Source of the DNA: Martelella mediterranea DSM 17316
GTDB taxonomy: Bacteria; Pseudomonadota; Alphaproteobacteria; Rhizobiales; Rhizobiaceae
Direction of reading: 5' to 3'
Assembly (NCBI RefSeq): GCF_002043005.1
Contig: NZ_CP020330.1
Span: forward strand, 4,482,001-4,546,000
DNA length: 64,000 bases
Position numbers and translations under genes: made by a program. The notes beneath the pieces were generated by a model. That model did not search any database. It saw nothing but the letters and a program-made list of their open reading frames with translations, and was not told where the DNA came from. Positions within the stretch are counted from its first letter, which is position 1, and each line of letters opens with the position of its first letter. Positions 10,201 through 17,181 of this stretch are shown here, piece after piece.

Positions 10201-11042
10201 ATGTCGGCAGTCGCCCTGATGTCCTCAACCTCAAGCCCGGTGATCGCCGCGACCCGCTCCGGCGGATAGTCGGCGAGAAATGTGGGCATATCCGCCCAGC
10301 CCTCGGTATGGGCGTCAACAAAGGCCTGATCGACGCCGCCCGCTTCGACAATCAGATGCAGAAGCCCGTTCAATAGCGCGAGGTCGGTTCCGGGTTTCGG
10401 TGCGAGATAAAGATCGGCCCTTTCGGCGGTCGCCGTGCGGCGCGGATCAACGACGATCAGCTTCGCGCCTTCTCTCACCCGGTCCATCATCCGCAGGAAC
10501 AGGATCGGGTGGCAATCGGCCATGTTCGAGCCGATCACGAGGAACAGATCGGCCTTTTCGATATCATCATAGGATCCCGGCGGCGCGTCTGCGCCGAGCG
10601 ACAGCTTGTACCCGGAACCGGCGCTGGCCATGCACAGCCTCGAATTGGACTCGATATGGCGCGTGCGTAAAAACCCCTTGGCGAGCTTGTTGGCAAGATA
10701 TTGCGCCTCCATCGACATCTGGCCCGAAACATAAAGCGCAACCGCGTCCGGCCCGTGCGTGTCGGCAATGGCGCGCAGCCGCTTCGCCGTTTCAGCAATC
10801 GCCACATCGACGGAGGCAGCCTCTGGCGCAACGCCCTCCCCCCGCACAAGCGCATTCTCAAGACGACCGGCAGCGACAATCGCCTCATGCGCGGTCTTGC
10901 CCTTGGTGCAGAGCCGCCCGCGATTGGCCGGATGCTCTCTATCGCCGGAAAGTCGGATAATCCGCCCGTCCTCGACATCGAGCACCACGCCGCAGCCGAC
11001 GCCGCAATAGGGACAGACGCTTTTGACACGTTCTACGCCCAT
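7239..11042 (-). CDS. nasA: Assimilatory nitrate reductase fused to a CysJ-like diflavin reductase
   Basis: This is a 1267-residue cytoplasmic enzyme. Residues 1 to about 700 form a molybdopterin oxidoreductase with an N-terminal [4Fe-4S] motif, C10-x2-C13-x3-C17-x27-C45, and a C-terminal Mo-cofactor binding segment. From about 740 comes a flavodoxin domain ([30 protein letters not shown]). FAD and NAD(P)H modules of the CPR/sulfite reductase type follow ([22 protein letters not shown]-terminal YMRDVY). The fusion should carry electrons from NAD(P)H through FAD, FMN and Fe-S to Mo-bisMGD, making a separate electron-donor subunit unnecessary. The [2Fe-2S] tail of ordinary NasA is absent. ATG 11042 was preferred to an upstream TTG at 11063 because GGGGGA precedes it. 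Its leader carries an attenuator. Confidence 0.93.
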   Translation of the reverse strand: MGVERVKSVCPYCGVGCGVVLDVEDGRIIRLSGDREHPANRGRLCTKGKTAHEAIVAAGRLENALVRGEGVAPEAASVDVAIAETAKRLRAIADTHGPDAVALYVSGQMSMEAQYLANKLAKGFLRTRHIESNSRLCMASAGSGYKLSLGADAPPGSYDDIEKADLFLVIGSNMADCHPILFLRMMDRVREGAKLIVVDPRRTATAERADLYLAPKPGTDLALLNGLLHLIVEAGGVDQAFVDAHTEGWADMPTFLADYPPERVAAITGLEVEDIRATADMVLAAGELMTLWTMGLNQSVQGTFNTNAICNLHLATGKICRPGSGPFSLTGQPNAMGGREMGYMGPGLPGQRSALVEENRRFCETRWGLAPGTIRTEEGTGTIAMFEAMAAGEIRAAWIICTNPVASVANRKTVTAALERAEFVAVQDAYAETETTPYADILLPAAVSFEADGVMVNSERNMALTAAAAKPPGEALPDWRIIAKVACAMGYEAAFSYESAAEVFEEIRQFSNPATGYDISGVTHTRLREGSIQWPASETGQATRNPIRYRAPDTGLKFATESGRAKFLPRLHSGAREMLDGDYPFILNTGRLQHQWHTMTKTGKVARLNKLNAAPFVEINPADAAALGIGDNDRLSITSRHGSAILPAIVTDRVSPGALFAPFHWNDVFGDDLAVNAVTGNAVDPISLQPEFKVTAVALARVAAAEADAPEVARGRVESVPVLAEGKGAQPDADPSKPAVSVFFASQTGTAEMAAADLCDALGAAGYRAALRSLDAVSPDDLATKAPVLFIVSTFGDGDPPDHAADFWAALLRDDAPHLEGLRYAVVAMGDSSYDQFCGFGRKLDDRLEALGGVRLAACRTLDAGEEGDAVSAAMAALSGSSNGPPVAAESAVRPNGWKPPQTVAARLSVNRLLSGSGSAKEVRQFGFRVDGVADYEAGDALSIMPRNCPELVDEILTSLQLPAETPISGINGHDIGIGEALRDHFEIGQSHPDFLKWWADVSGHETLNTLIAAADRKALNDWLWGRQIADIVAIAPKPVAGQDFCDHLKKLQPRLYSIASSPKASPDEIHLTVSVLRHARYGKSRKGVASVFLADRAAAEPVRVSVKKQAHFRPPADPDTPAIMVGPGTGIAPFRAFLQDREAAGAGGPNWLFFGEQSRDSGYYYRDEIEAWQKGGLLTRFDTAFSRDQAEKIYVQHRMAENGREIWKWLQDGAHFYVCGDASRMAKDVDVALRAIAETHGGLSQAAAEGYVKTLVREKRYMRDVY

Positions 11043-11150
11043 CGCCGTCCCCCGTTCTGACAAGGACTGACGATTGACGGAAACGGGAGATGACGCGCAG
11101 AATGGATCACATGCCGGCGTGGCATCGGCTTTCCTCGCTGTCTAAAATGA

Positions 11151-11217
11151 AAACAAAAAAGCCGCGGCATCATTCGAAGCGCTCCCTTGAAGGAAACGGT
11201 TCTCAGATCCGCAGCTT
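11151..11217 (-). terminator. Intrinsic terminator in the nasA leader (attenuator)
   Basis: On the minus strand, AAGCTGCGG (11217-11209) pairs over 9 positions, one of them G-U, with CCGCGGCTT (11167-11159). The second arm runs into TTTTTTGTTT (11160-11151). It lies 109 nt before the nasA ATG and 8 nt after the hairpin at 11226-11245. The loop of about 41 nt is long, so additional folding inside it is likely. Confidence 0.65.
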
Positions 11218-11225
11218 TGCGATGG

Positions 11226-11245
11226 AATGCCCGCCATTGGACATT
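11226..11245 (-). promoter_or_regulatory. ANTAR-type RNA hairpin (candidate NasT binding site) in the nasA leader
   Basis: The transcript reads AAUGUCC-AAUGGC-GGGCAUU: a 7-bp stem (one U-G pair) and a hexaloop with A1 and G4. The stem length, loop length and loop bases AAUGG match the hairpin in the nrtA leader, while the stem sequences differ. That is what is expected when structure and loop, not primary sequence, are conserved. A weaker upstream stem-loop, GUCGG-ACUAUCG-UUGAC at 11252-11268, could be the partner. The promoter must lie between here and the divergent gene at 11337. Confidence 0.65.
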
Positions 11246-11336
11246 GATGCGGTCAACGATAGTCCGACACGCGATGACTTTCAAGTCCACCGGCTGATTT
11301 GCCGAAGCGTTACATCACAGGGAGGGAGACAGCACG

Positions 11337-11864
11337 ATGCCGGTGAAGATCAAACGGGTCTATGACGAACCCGACAAGGCGGACGGCCTGCGCGTTCTCG
11401 TCGACCGTCTCTGGCCGCGCGGCCTTGCGAAGAACAAGGCCCGCATCGACCTCTGGGCCAAGGAGGTCGCGCCCTCAGGCGAATTGCGCAAATGGTTCGC
11501 GCACAGAAAAGACCGGTGGGAGGAATTTCAACGGCGCTATCGCGCGGAGCTTGCGGAGAATGCCGCGCTTGATGAACTTTGCGCAGAGAGCGGGAAAGAC
11601 ACCGTGACCTTGCTCTACGCCACCCGCGACGAATGCATCAACCACGCGCGGGTCCTCGCGGCCGTCATTACGGAAAGGAACGGTCGCGACGCCGAGACGG
11701 ATCAGCCGGATGAAGGCGCAGTCGAGGTGTCGTCCCCGCCCTGTTTCTTGCACGAACTGGATCCGGCCTGGCTGGGAACGGAACGTCGCGACGACAACGG
11801 CCAACCGGCAGATCCCGAAGCCGACGATCAGCCCTCGCACAAGAAAACCGGCCGTTCGCATTAG
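11337..11864 (+). CDS. DUF488 family protein with short C-terminal extension
   Basis: Residues 1 to about 118 form a DUF488 domain, recognised by YDEPDKADGLRVLVDRLWPRG at the start and by LLYATRDECINHARVLAAVI near its end. The biochemical role of this family is unknown. The final 55 residues are an unusual tail: an acidic linker, the motif SSPPCFLHELDPAWLG, and a disordered charged end. The start has GGGAGG 10 nt upstream. It is transcribed divergently from nasA, and the two share 90 bp of promoter DNA. This placement between the two nitrate operons hints at, but does not show, a link to nitrate metabolism. Confidence 0.8.
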   Translation: MPVKIKRVYDEPDKADGLRVLVDRLWPRGLAKNKARIDLWAKEVAPSGELRKWFAHRKDRWEEFQRRYRAELAENAALDELCAESGKDTVTLLYATRDECINHARVLAAVITERNGRDAETDQPDEGAVEVSSPPCFLHELDPAWLGTERRDDNGQPADPEADDQPSHKKTGRSH

Positions 11865-11900
11865 AGCGCTACCGCTTTTCCTGGAAACGCTTTAGCGCTC
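11864..11900. terminator. Bidirectional hairpin between convergent genes
   Basis: GAGCGCTA (11864-11871) and TAGCGCTC (11893-11900) are exact inverted repeats around a loop of 21 bases. The structure touches the stop codons of both the DUF488 gene and the DUF6522-like gene. It probably ends transcription from both sides. The loop sequence, with CGCTTTTCCTGGAAACGC, looks like a short dispersed rhizobial repeat, though I cannot confirm copies elsewhere in the genome. Confidence 0.5.
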
Positions 11901-12189
11901 AGAGCGAACGCCCGCCGGAGGTGACGATGCTGAATTCGTCGTCTTCGACCCTGCCATCCTCGCGCACGGTCAGCCGCCAGCGGCGGTTGCCGATGCGGAA
12001 GGAGAGTCGCCAGCGTCCCGCATCCTCGCCGTCGCCGCGTTCAACCGAAGACCGCACCTGCCCGCGTGCGGTCATGAGCCGCAGATCATCGACGCCGAGG
12101 CCGAAGCGGCGGGCAAGCCGCTCCGCGCCGATTTCGAACTGACCCTCCGCATTGCGTTCGATGAAGGTCCCGGCTTCCTGAGCGTTCAT
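11899..12189 (-). CDS. Small DUF6522-like protein, last gene of the nar operon
   Basis: This 96-residue soluble protein begins MNAQEAGTFIERNAEGQFEI and contains RFGLGVDDLRLMTARGQV followed by a beta-rich half (RWRLSFRIGNRRWRLTVRED). It resembles the DUF6522 family, whose members I recall near denitrification genes; its function is unknown. Its ATG overlaps the hemoglobin stop as ATGA, so translation is likely coupled. A longer in-frame opening upstream overlaps the globin gene and was not used. Confidence 0.7.
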   Translation of the reverse strand: MNAQEAGTFIERNAEGQFEIGAERLARRFGLGVDDLRLMTARGQVRSSVERGDGEDAGRWRLSFRIGNRRWRLTVREDGRVEDDEFSIVTSGGRSL

Positions 12190-12677
12190 GGTTTCGCACC
12201 GCCTGACTGACGCGCAAGGTCGGCATATCCGATCGGGCAGAGCCCGGTCGTATCCTCGCCGCGGTGAAAGCCGATGGCCAGACGAAAGGAATGGGCGATG
12301 CGCATGGCCCTGTCGAGAAACAGCGACGCCACCTCCTTCGGGCAGATCGCCTCCACGGTTTCGGCAAAGAGTTGCAGCCAGCGGCGGAAATGCCGCTCCT
12401 CGATTTCGGGGATCGCCAGATGCGGCGGCAGCGGGCGGCCCTGATAGCGCGCCGTGCGCAGAAGCGTCGCCGACCAGAAGTCGCACATGCGCTCAAGATG
12501 GCGCGGCCAGTCATCGGCGGCGATCCGACTGTTGAAGACCGGACCGAGCAGCGCGTCCTCGCGGATACGGTCATAAAAGCCATACACCACGTCGCGAATC
12601 ATCGCCTCGTCCAGCACCTCGGGAAGTGGCTTGCCGTCAATGATCACCGTGCGCTCCGGCGCGGGACGTCCTCTCAT
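12186..12677 (-). CDS. Group III truncated hemoglobin
   Basis: The 163-residue protein matches the truncated hemoglobin III family. Recognisable features are VVYGFYDRIREDALLGPVF (helix B region), DFWSATLLRTARYQGRP, and the proximal His96 in EIEERHFRRWLQLF. Such globins bind O2 and NO and often protect against nitrosative stress. Nitrite from the Nar reductase can give rise to NO, so its place at the end of the nar operon fits a detoxifying or electron-handling role; this is inference. GAAGGAG lies 8 nt before ATG 12677. About 30 bp separate it from the mogA-like gene. Confidence 0.88.
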   Translation of the reverse strand: MRGRPAPERTVIIDGKPLPEVLDEAMIRDVVYGFYDRIREDALLGPVFNSRIAADDWPRHLERMCDFWSATLLRTARYQGRPLPPHLAIPEIEERHFRRWLQLFAETVEAICPKEVASLFLDRAMRIAHSFRLAIGFHRGEDTTGLCPIGYADLARQSGGAKP

Positions 12678-12706
12678 GTCCGAAACTCCTTCTCGAATGG
12701 CCGGTT

Positions 12707-13228
12707 TCAGCCCGGTGGCCGGTGGGCCTTGACCCGTGCCGGATCGGTCTCGATGCGACCGGCACCGATCAGGTCGAGACAATAGGGGATTGCCGGGAAA
12801 ACTGCATCGAGGCAAAGCCTTATCGACGCCGGGCGGCCCGGCAGGTTGACGATCAGGCTCTTGCCGCGCACGCCGGCAGTCTGGCGCGAGAGGATGGCGG
12901 TCGGCGCCTGTTCCAGGCTGACGCGCCGCATCAATTCGCCGAAGCCCGGCAATTCCTTTTCCATTATCGCATGCATCGCCTCCGGCGTCTCATCGCGCGG
13001 CGCAGGCCCCGTGCCGCCGGTGGTCAGGATCAGGTCGGCTTTCACATTATCGCACAGATCCGCCAGCGCTTCCCGCACGGAAACCACCCCGTCCGGGATG
13101 ATGACGCGGTTCAGGGCATAGGGCGACGTGATGGTTTCCGCCAGCCAGGTCTCGATCATGGCGCCGCTTTGATCTTCATATTCACCCCGGCTGGCGCGAT
13201 CGGAAATGGTCAGTGCGACAATCAGCAT
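12707..13228 (-). CDS. Molybdopterin adenylyltransferase (MogA/MoaB family)
   Basis: The protein of 173 residues belongs to the MoCF-binding family: it has ISDRASRGEYEDQSG near the N-terminus, the TTGGTGPAPRDETPEA signature at about 67-82, and LPGRPASIRLCLDAV further on. MogA activates molybdopterin by adenylylation before molybdate insertion. GGAGG precedes ATG 13228, which lies directly after the moaA stop. Its position within the nar operon implies that cofactor supply rises together with nitrate reductase. MogA is favoured over MoaB from the sequence, but I would not assign the exact symbol. Confidence 0.85.
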   Translation of the reverse strand: MLIVALTISDRASRGEYEDQSGAMIETWLAETITSPYALNRVIIPDGVVSVREALADLCDNVKADLILTTGGTGPAPRDETPEAMHAIMEKELPGFGELMRRVSLEQAPTAILSRQTAGVRGKSLIVNLPGRPASIRLCLDAVFPAIPYCLDLIGAGRIETDPARVKAHRPPG

Positions 13229-13229
13229 T

Positions 13230-14258
13230 TTAACCTCCAAGCACGGACATCGTCCGCCCGATGCCCTCGACATGGTCATTCGTAATCGAAAATGCATGCC
13301 CCTCGGGCTTCATCGCCACCGCGCGCGAAATCAGCGCGGCGACGGGTCGATCGTCATCGCCCGCCCGCAGGGCATCGCGCAGGCCAACTCGCCCCTCATT
13401 GCCCATGCAGGTGAAAAGATCGCCGGTGGCGCTGACGCGCAGGCGATTGCAGGTGGCGCAGAAATCGCAGGACAACGGCGTGATGAACCCCAACAGGCCG
13501 CCGGTCTCGGCGACCCGAACATAGCGCGCCGGCCCGCCGCTGCTGACGGCAAGCGGCTCAAGGGTCCAGCGCTTCGAAAGCATGTCGCGCAGCTTCGAGA
13601 GCGACAAAAAACTCTCCCGACGATCATGCTGCCCCTCGCCGAGTGGCATTTCCTCGATCAGCGTCAGGTCCATGCCGCGTTCATGGGCAAAGCGGATCAG
13701 CTCGTCCACCTCGCGTTCGAAAGCGCCGCGCATGGCAACCGCGTTGATCTTGACCCTGAGGCCTGCCGCCTGCGCCGCCTCGATGCCGGCGAAGACCCGC
13801 TCGATCCGTCCCCACCGGGTGATCGTCTGATAGCGCTCCGGATCGAGCGTATCGAGCGAGACATTCACCCGGCGCACGCCATGGGCGAACAGCGCTTCCG
13901 CATGGCGATCCAGCAGCGTGCCGTTGGTCGTCAGCGTCAGCTCGTCGAGCATGCCACGATTCAGGTCAGCGCCGAGCATGGCAAACAGCGACATGATATT
14001 CTTGCGCACCAGCGGCTCACCGCCGGTGATCCGGATCTTGCGCACACCGCGCGCCATGAAGATGCGGGAAAGCCGGTGGAACTCCTCAAGATCGAGGATT
14101 TCACGCCGTGGCAGAAACGTCATGTTCTCGGACATGCAATAGGTGCAGCGCAGATCGCAGCGATCCGTCACCGACAGCCGGAGATAGGTCGCGGTGCGGC
14201 CGAAGCCATCGACGAGAGGACGCGGCACGGCCTGTCTTATCGCGCTTTCATGCCGCAT
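13230..14258 (-). CDS. moaA: GTP 3',8-cyclase MoaA
   Basis: MoaA is a radical SAM enzyme that starts molybdenum cofactor synthesis by converting GTP to 3',8-cyclo-GTP. The 342-residue protein has the radical SAM motif C34-x3-C38-x2-C41 (DRCDLRCTYC). The C-terminal second cluster motif is FCATCNRLRVSATGDLFTC. It ends in VLGG, the Gly-Gly tail needed by MoaA. ATG 14258 overlaps the end of the upstream DUF2478 gene by 11 bp. A genome usually has moaA elsewhere too, so this may be a dedicated second copy for anaerobic growth. Confidence 0.94.
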   Translation of the reverse strand: MRHESAIRQAVPRPLVDGFGRTATYLRLSVTDRCDLRCTYCMSENMTFLPRREILDLEEFHRLSRIFMARGVRKIRITGGEPLVRKNIMSLFAMLGADLNRGMLDELTLTTNGTLLDRHAEALFAHGVRRVNVSLDTLDPERYQTITRWGRIERVFAGIEAAQAAGLRVKINAVAMRGAFEREVDELIRFAHERGMDLTLIEEMPLGEGQHDRRESFLSLSKLRDMLSKRWTLEPLAVSSGGPARYVRVAETGGLLGFITPLSCDFCATCNRLRVSATGDLFTCMGNEGRVGLRDALRAGDDDRPVAALISRAVAMKPEGHAFSITNDHVEGIGRTMSVLGG

Positions 14259-14778
14259 CGTCAGTCCTTCCCGCGCGAACGACGGCCGAAAGGCTCCAGT
14301 CGAGAACCGCTTCGACCTCCGCCGGCAGAGTCTGCGACAGGTCGCCTGCAAAGGCGTGCCAGTCATCGAGATAGGCCTCCTTCACCGAGGTCAGGATCGG
14401 CACGCCTGCCACAAAGGCGGCCTCGAAAACCGAGCGCAGCCCGCCGCCCTGCGCTTCCCCCTTGCCGAAACGGTTGAGAATGAGGAGATCCGGCTGCACC
14501 CCGATCCGAGTCTGGGCAAAAACGGCGGCGTCCGAAAGCGCGTTGAAATCCAACCGGCAACCGCGCGCATGAGCACCGAGCGCCTGCATGATCTGCCAGC
14601 GTCTGCCGGTGGCGATGTCTTCCAGATCGACCGCGCCGCAGCACTGGCCCTCATCCTTTTCGGCATGTTGGATGAAGCCTTCGACGCGATGCCCCTTTGC
14701 AATCAACTGCCGTGCCACCGCTTCCAGAACCCGGTCGGCGGCGTCATCCTGCATGAACGGGATATAGGCGAGCAACAT
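14248..14778 (-). CDS. DUF2478 family protein, molybdenum-linked
   Basis: The 176-residue soluble protein starts MLLAYIPFMQDDAADRVLEA and carries the family-typical segments CGAVDLEDIATG, PDLLILNRFGKGEAQGGGLR and FVAGVPILTSV. DUF2478 proteins look like small nucleotide-binding proteins and tend to be found near molybdenum or nitrogen genes; no reaction has been assigned as far as I know. Here the gene lies between a parvulin and moaA in the nar operon, so a role in cofactor synthesis or delivery is plausible. ATG 14778 was chosen from homology-like N-terminal hydrophobic strand and GGTGAAAG upstream. Confidence 0.8.
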   Translation of the reverse strand: MLLAYIPFMQDDAADRVLEAVARQLIAKGHRVEGFIQHAEKDEGQCCGAVDLEDIATGRRWQIMQALGAHARGCRLDFNALSDAAVFAQTRIGVQPDLLILNRFGKGEAQGGGLRSVFEAAFVAGVPILTSVKEAYLDDWHAFAGDLSQTLPAEVEAVLDWSLSAVVRAGRTDDAA

Positions 14779-14828
14779 GCTTTCACCCGTCCTTGTTTCC
14801 GCGTTCACCATCACAAAACCCTTTGCCT

Positions 14829-15734
14829 TTACTGCACCAGCGGCCCATCGGCGCCGGTGATCTCGATACCCTCGATGGTCGCTTCCGCCGCCAAAACGGC
14901 GATGAATTGTTGAACGGCCTTCGACCAGGAGGCAGCCTCCAGCCAGGCGGCGATGCGCGGTCTGACCGCCTCGAACGGCAATTGCGCGCCCTCGATCCGG
15001 CGATCCATGCGGATGATATGAAAGCCATAGCGGGTTTCAACCGGCGAACCTGTCACCTCGCCTTCCGGCAGCCGCATCAGCACCGCCTCGAATTCCGGCA
15101 CGGTGCCGCCCGGCGAAAGCTGACCGAGATTGCCGCCATGTTCCGCCGACGGACAGGCCGAGCGCGCCCGCGCCAGCTCACTGAAGCGAACGGCGCCGGC
15201 TTCAAGCTCCGCGATCATTTGCCCGGCCTCCGCGCGCGCCTGCCGCCGGGCGGCCTCGTCGGCCGGACTTGCGGCAAGCAGGATATGGCTCGCCTCGAAG
15301 ATCGGTTCGGAGCGGAAACGGCTCCGGTTGTTATCATAAAACCGGCGGCATTCGGCCTCATCGGCCGAAGGCGCGTCGACCGATATCTCGATCAGCGCCC
15401 GGATCTTCGCATCCTCGGCAGTCTCGGTCTTCCCGTCTGCGGTTGTCTCCGGCGTGCCGGTCACCTGTTCTTCCGCAGCCTTCTGCAGCAGCAGTTCGCG
15501 GATGACAAGCGCCTCAGCCGCGGCCCTAAGCGCCGCGCCGGGATTGTCTGCCGGGTGGTTCTGGGCCTCGGCGAGGATGGCGCTTTCGGCAATCGTGACG
15601 CCGTTGACGGAAATCTCGGAAAACACCGGCCGCGCCTTGGGCGGAATTTTCGTGTCGACAGCCTGATAGCCGCTGCCGGACTCGGGGCTGGCGCCCGACG
15701 TTTGCGGCTGTTGCGGTGTGAAGAGATTGACCAT
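14829..15734 (-). CDS. Parvulin-type peptidyl-prolyl isomerase, nar-operon chaperone
   Basis: The 301-residue protein has a SurA/NifM-like helical N-terminal half (about 35-145). A parvulin rotamase domain (about 150-245) follows, with FEASHILLAASP, FSELARARSACPSAEHGGNLG and YGFHIIRMDRR. No signal peptide is visible, so it should act in the cytoplasm, unlike SurA. Related isomerases help mature metalloenzymes, for instance NifM with nitrogenase. It follows narI by 6 bp, which suggests a role in NarGH assembly; that role is inferred. The N-terminal 30 residues are proline and serine rich and probably disordered. Confidence 0.85.
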   Translation of the reverse strand: MVNLFTPQQPQTSGASPESGSGYQAVDTKIPPKARPVFSEISVNGVTIAESAILAEAQNHPADNPGAALRAAAEALVIRELLLQKAAEEQVTGTPETTADGKTETAEDAKIRALIEISVDAPSADEAECRRFYDNNRSRFRSEPIFEASHILLAASPADEAARRQARAEAGQMIAELEAGAVRFSELARARSACPSAEHGGNLGQLSPGGTVPEFEAVLMRLPEGEVTGSPVETRYGFHIIRMDRRIEGAQLPFEAVRPRIAAWLEAASWSKAVQQFIAVLAAEATIEGIEITGADGPLVQ

Positions 15735-15740
15735 TGTGCG

Positions 15741-16460
15741 TCACTCCGCCGGTGTGCCGTTGATGCGCGAGCCATCGCCCTTCTGGCGGGCGACCTGATA
15801 GCCGGGCCGCCAGATGTAGCGCACCGGAACGCTCAGCATGTGCACCAGCCGCGTGAAGGGGAAGACGAGCAGAATGGTGAGGCCCAGGACAATATGCGCC
15901 TTGAAGATCCACGCGGCATCGGCGACGTAGGACGAGGCGGCGAAGTTGAAGGTGAAGATGCCCTGCGCCCAGCTCATGAACTTCACCATTTCATGGCCAT
16001 CGAGATGATGCAGCGATACGGGAATCGTACCGAGACCGAGCAAAAGCTGCAGCCAAAGCAGGATGATGATCATCGTATCGCTGAAGGTCGAGGCGGCGCG
16101 CACCCGCGCGTCGAACAGACGGCGATGGACGAGCAGGGTCGCGCCGACGATGCCGAAAACCCCGGCAATGCCGCCGGCGACGACGGCCAGTATCTGCTTG
16201 GCCTCGTGGCTTATGCCGAGCGCATCGAAGACCCAGATCGGCGTCAAAAGCCCGACGAGATGGCCGACGAAGATGACCAGCACGCCAACGTGAAACAGCA
16301 CGGAGCCCCAGATGAGCTGCTTGCGGCGCAGCAGTTGCGACGAACCCGAGCGCCACGAATAGGGTTCGCGATCATAGCGGATGACGGTTCCCAAGATCAG
16401 CACCGTGAGCGCGATATAAGGATAGATGCCGAAAACGAGGGTGTTGAGATAGGCTGACAT
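15741..16460 (-). CDS. narI: Respiratory nitrate reductase gamma subunit (cytochrome b)
   Basis: NarI anchors NarGH in the inner membrane and takes electrons from quinol through two b hemes. The 239-residue protein has about five hydrophobic helices. It begins MSAYLNTLVFGIYPYIALTV and contains the family stretch YDREPYSWRSGSSQLLRRKQ. His residues in FHVGVLVIFVGHLVG and in the C-terminal helices HIVLGL and TRLVHMLS are the expected heme ligands. The start follows the narJ stop by 10 bp, and the length is normal for NarI (about 225-245). Confidence 0.95.
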   Translation of the reverse strand: MSAYLNTLVFGIYPYIALTVLILGTVIRYDREPYSWRSGSSQLLRRKQLIWGSVLFHVGVLVIFVGHLVGLLTPIWVFDALGISHEAKQILAVVAGGIAGVFGIVGATLLVHRRLFDARVRAASTFSDTMIIILLWLQLLLGLGTIPVSLHHLDGHEMVKFMSWAQGIFTFNFAASSYVADAAWIFKAHIVLGLTILLVFPFTRLVHMLSVPVRYIWRPGYQVARQKGDGSRINGTPAE

Positions 16461-16470
16461 GGTCTGTCTC

Positions 16471-17181
16471 CTAGTTCGAAACGGAACCGGCGACATCGCC
16501 GGGTTGACGTTCTGAAGCGCGCATGCGGGTCCTGAGCCGGTCCGGCCCGCACGCGCCCTCGCCGGCATTGCCGCCGAAGGTGACGGCTTCTTCCTCCCAG
16601 ATGCTGTCGAGCGCCTTGAGGTCGTCGGGGTCGTCTTCGGGTGCGGCCATCAGCTCCTTCAGGAGCTTCTTGTCAGCCTCGGCGGATGACAGCAGGGAAA
16701 GCGTCGCAAAGGCCGAGGCGTAGACGGATTCACGCTTCCTCAGCCGCTCGCCGATGGCCTCGGTGATATGCGCGGTCTGGCCGAGAAGGTCTTCCGCCTC
16801 GGCCTTTGGACGCGTGGAGAGAAACTCCAGAAACAGCGGCAGGTAGTCCGGCAGTTCCTTTGCGTCGATCTCGAAACCACCGGCCTCATATAGCGCCATC
16901 AGGTCGACCATGGCCTGACCGCGATCCCGGCTTTCGCCGTGGATATGCTCGAAGAGATGAAGAGACAGCGCGCGGGTGCGGTCGAAGAGATGGACGTAGC
17001 GTTCCTGGGCCTCGTAGAGATCGCGGCCGGCCAAGTCGTCGATCAGCCTGCCCAGAGCGACGGCGACGGCTTCGGGAACCGCCGAGGACGCGAGCGCCGC
17101 CTTCAGTTCCGGCAATTCATCCAGCAGTTCCTGCTCCGGATAGGACAGGAGCAGCGAGGTGATTTTCAGGGCGATGTTCAT
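16471..17181 (-). CDS. narJ: Nitrate reductase assembly chaperone NarJ
   Basis: NarJ binds apo-NarG in the cytoplasm and holds it until the Mo cofactor is inserted; it is not part of the final enzyme. The 236-residue, mostly helical protein has the family features LKITSLLLSYPEQELLDELPE, YVHLFDRTRALSLHLFEHIHG and LPDYLPLFLEFLS. The last 35 residues are basic and probably disordered. Its start overlaps the narH stop by one base (TGATG), indicating translational coupling. Confidence 0.93.
   Translation of the reverse strand: MNIALKITSLLLSYPEQELLDELPELKAALASSAVPEAVAVALGRLIDDLAGRDLYEAQERYVHLFDRTRALSLHLFEHIHGESRDRGQAMVDLMALYEAGGFEIDAKELPDYLPLFLEFLSTRPKAEAEDLLGQTAHITEAIGERLRKRESVYASAFATLSLLSSAEADKKLLKELMAAPEDDPDDLKALDSIWEEEAVTFGGNAGEGACGPDRLRTRMRASERQPGDVAGSVSN

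Noticed and set aside
12186..12815. Longer start for the truncated hemoglobin at 12815
   Set aside because: The extra 46 residues overlap the end of the mogA-like gene, lack homology-like features, and the ATG at 12677 has a strong ribosome site.
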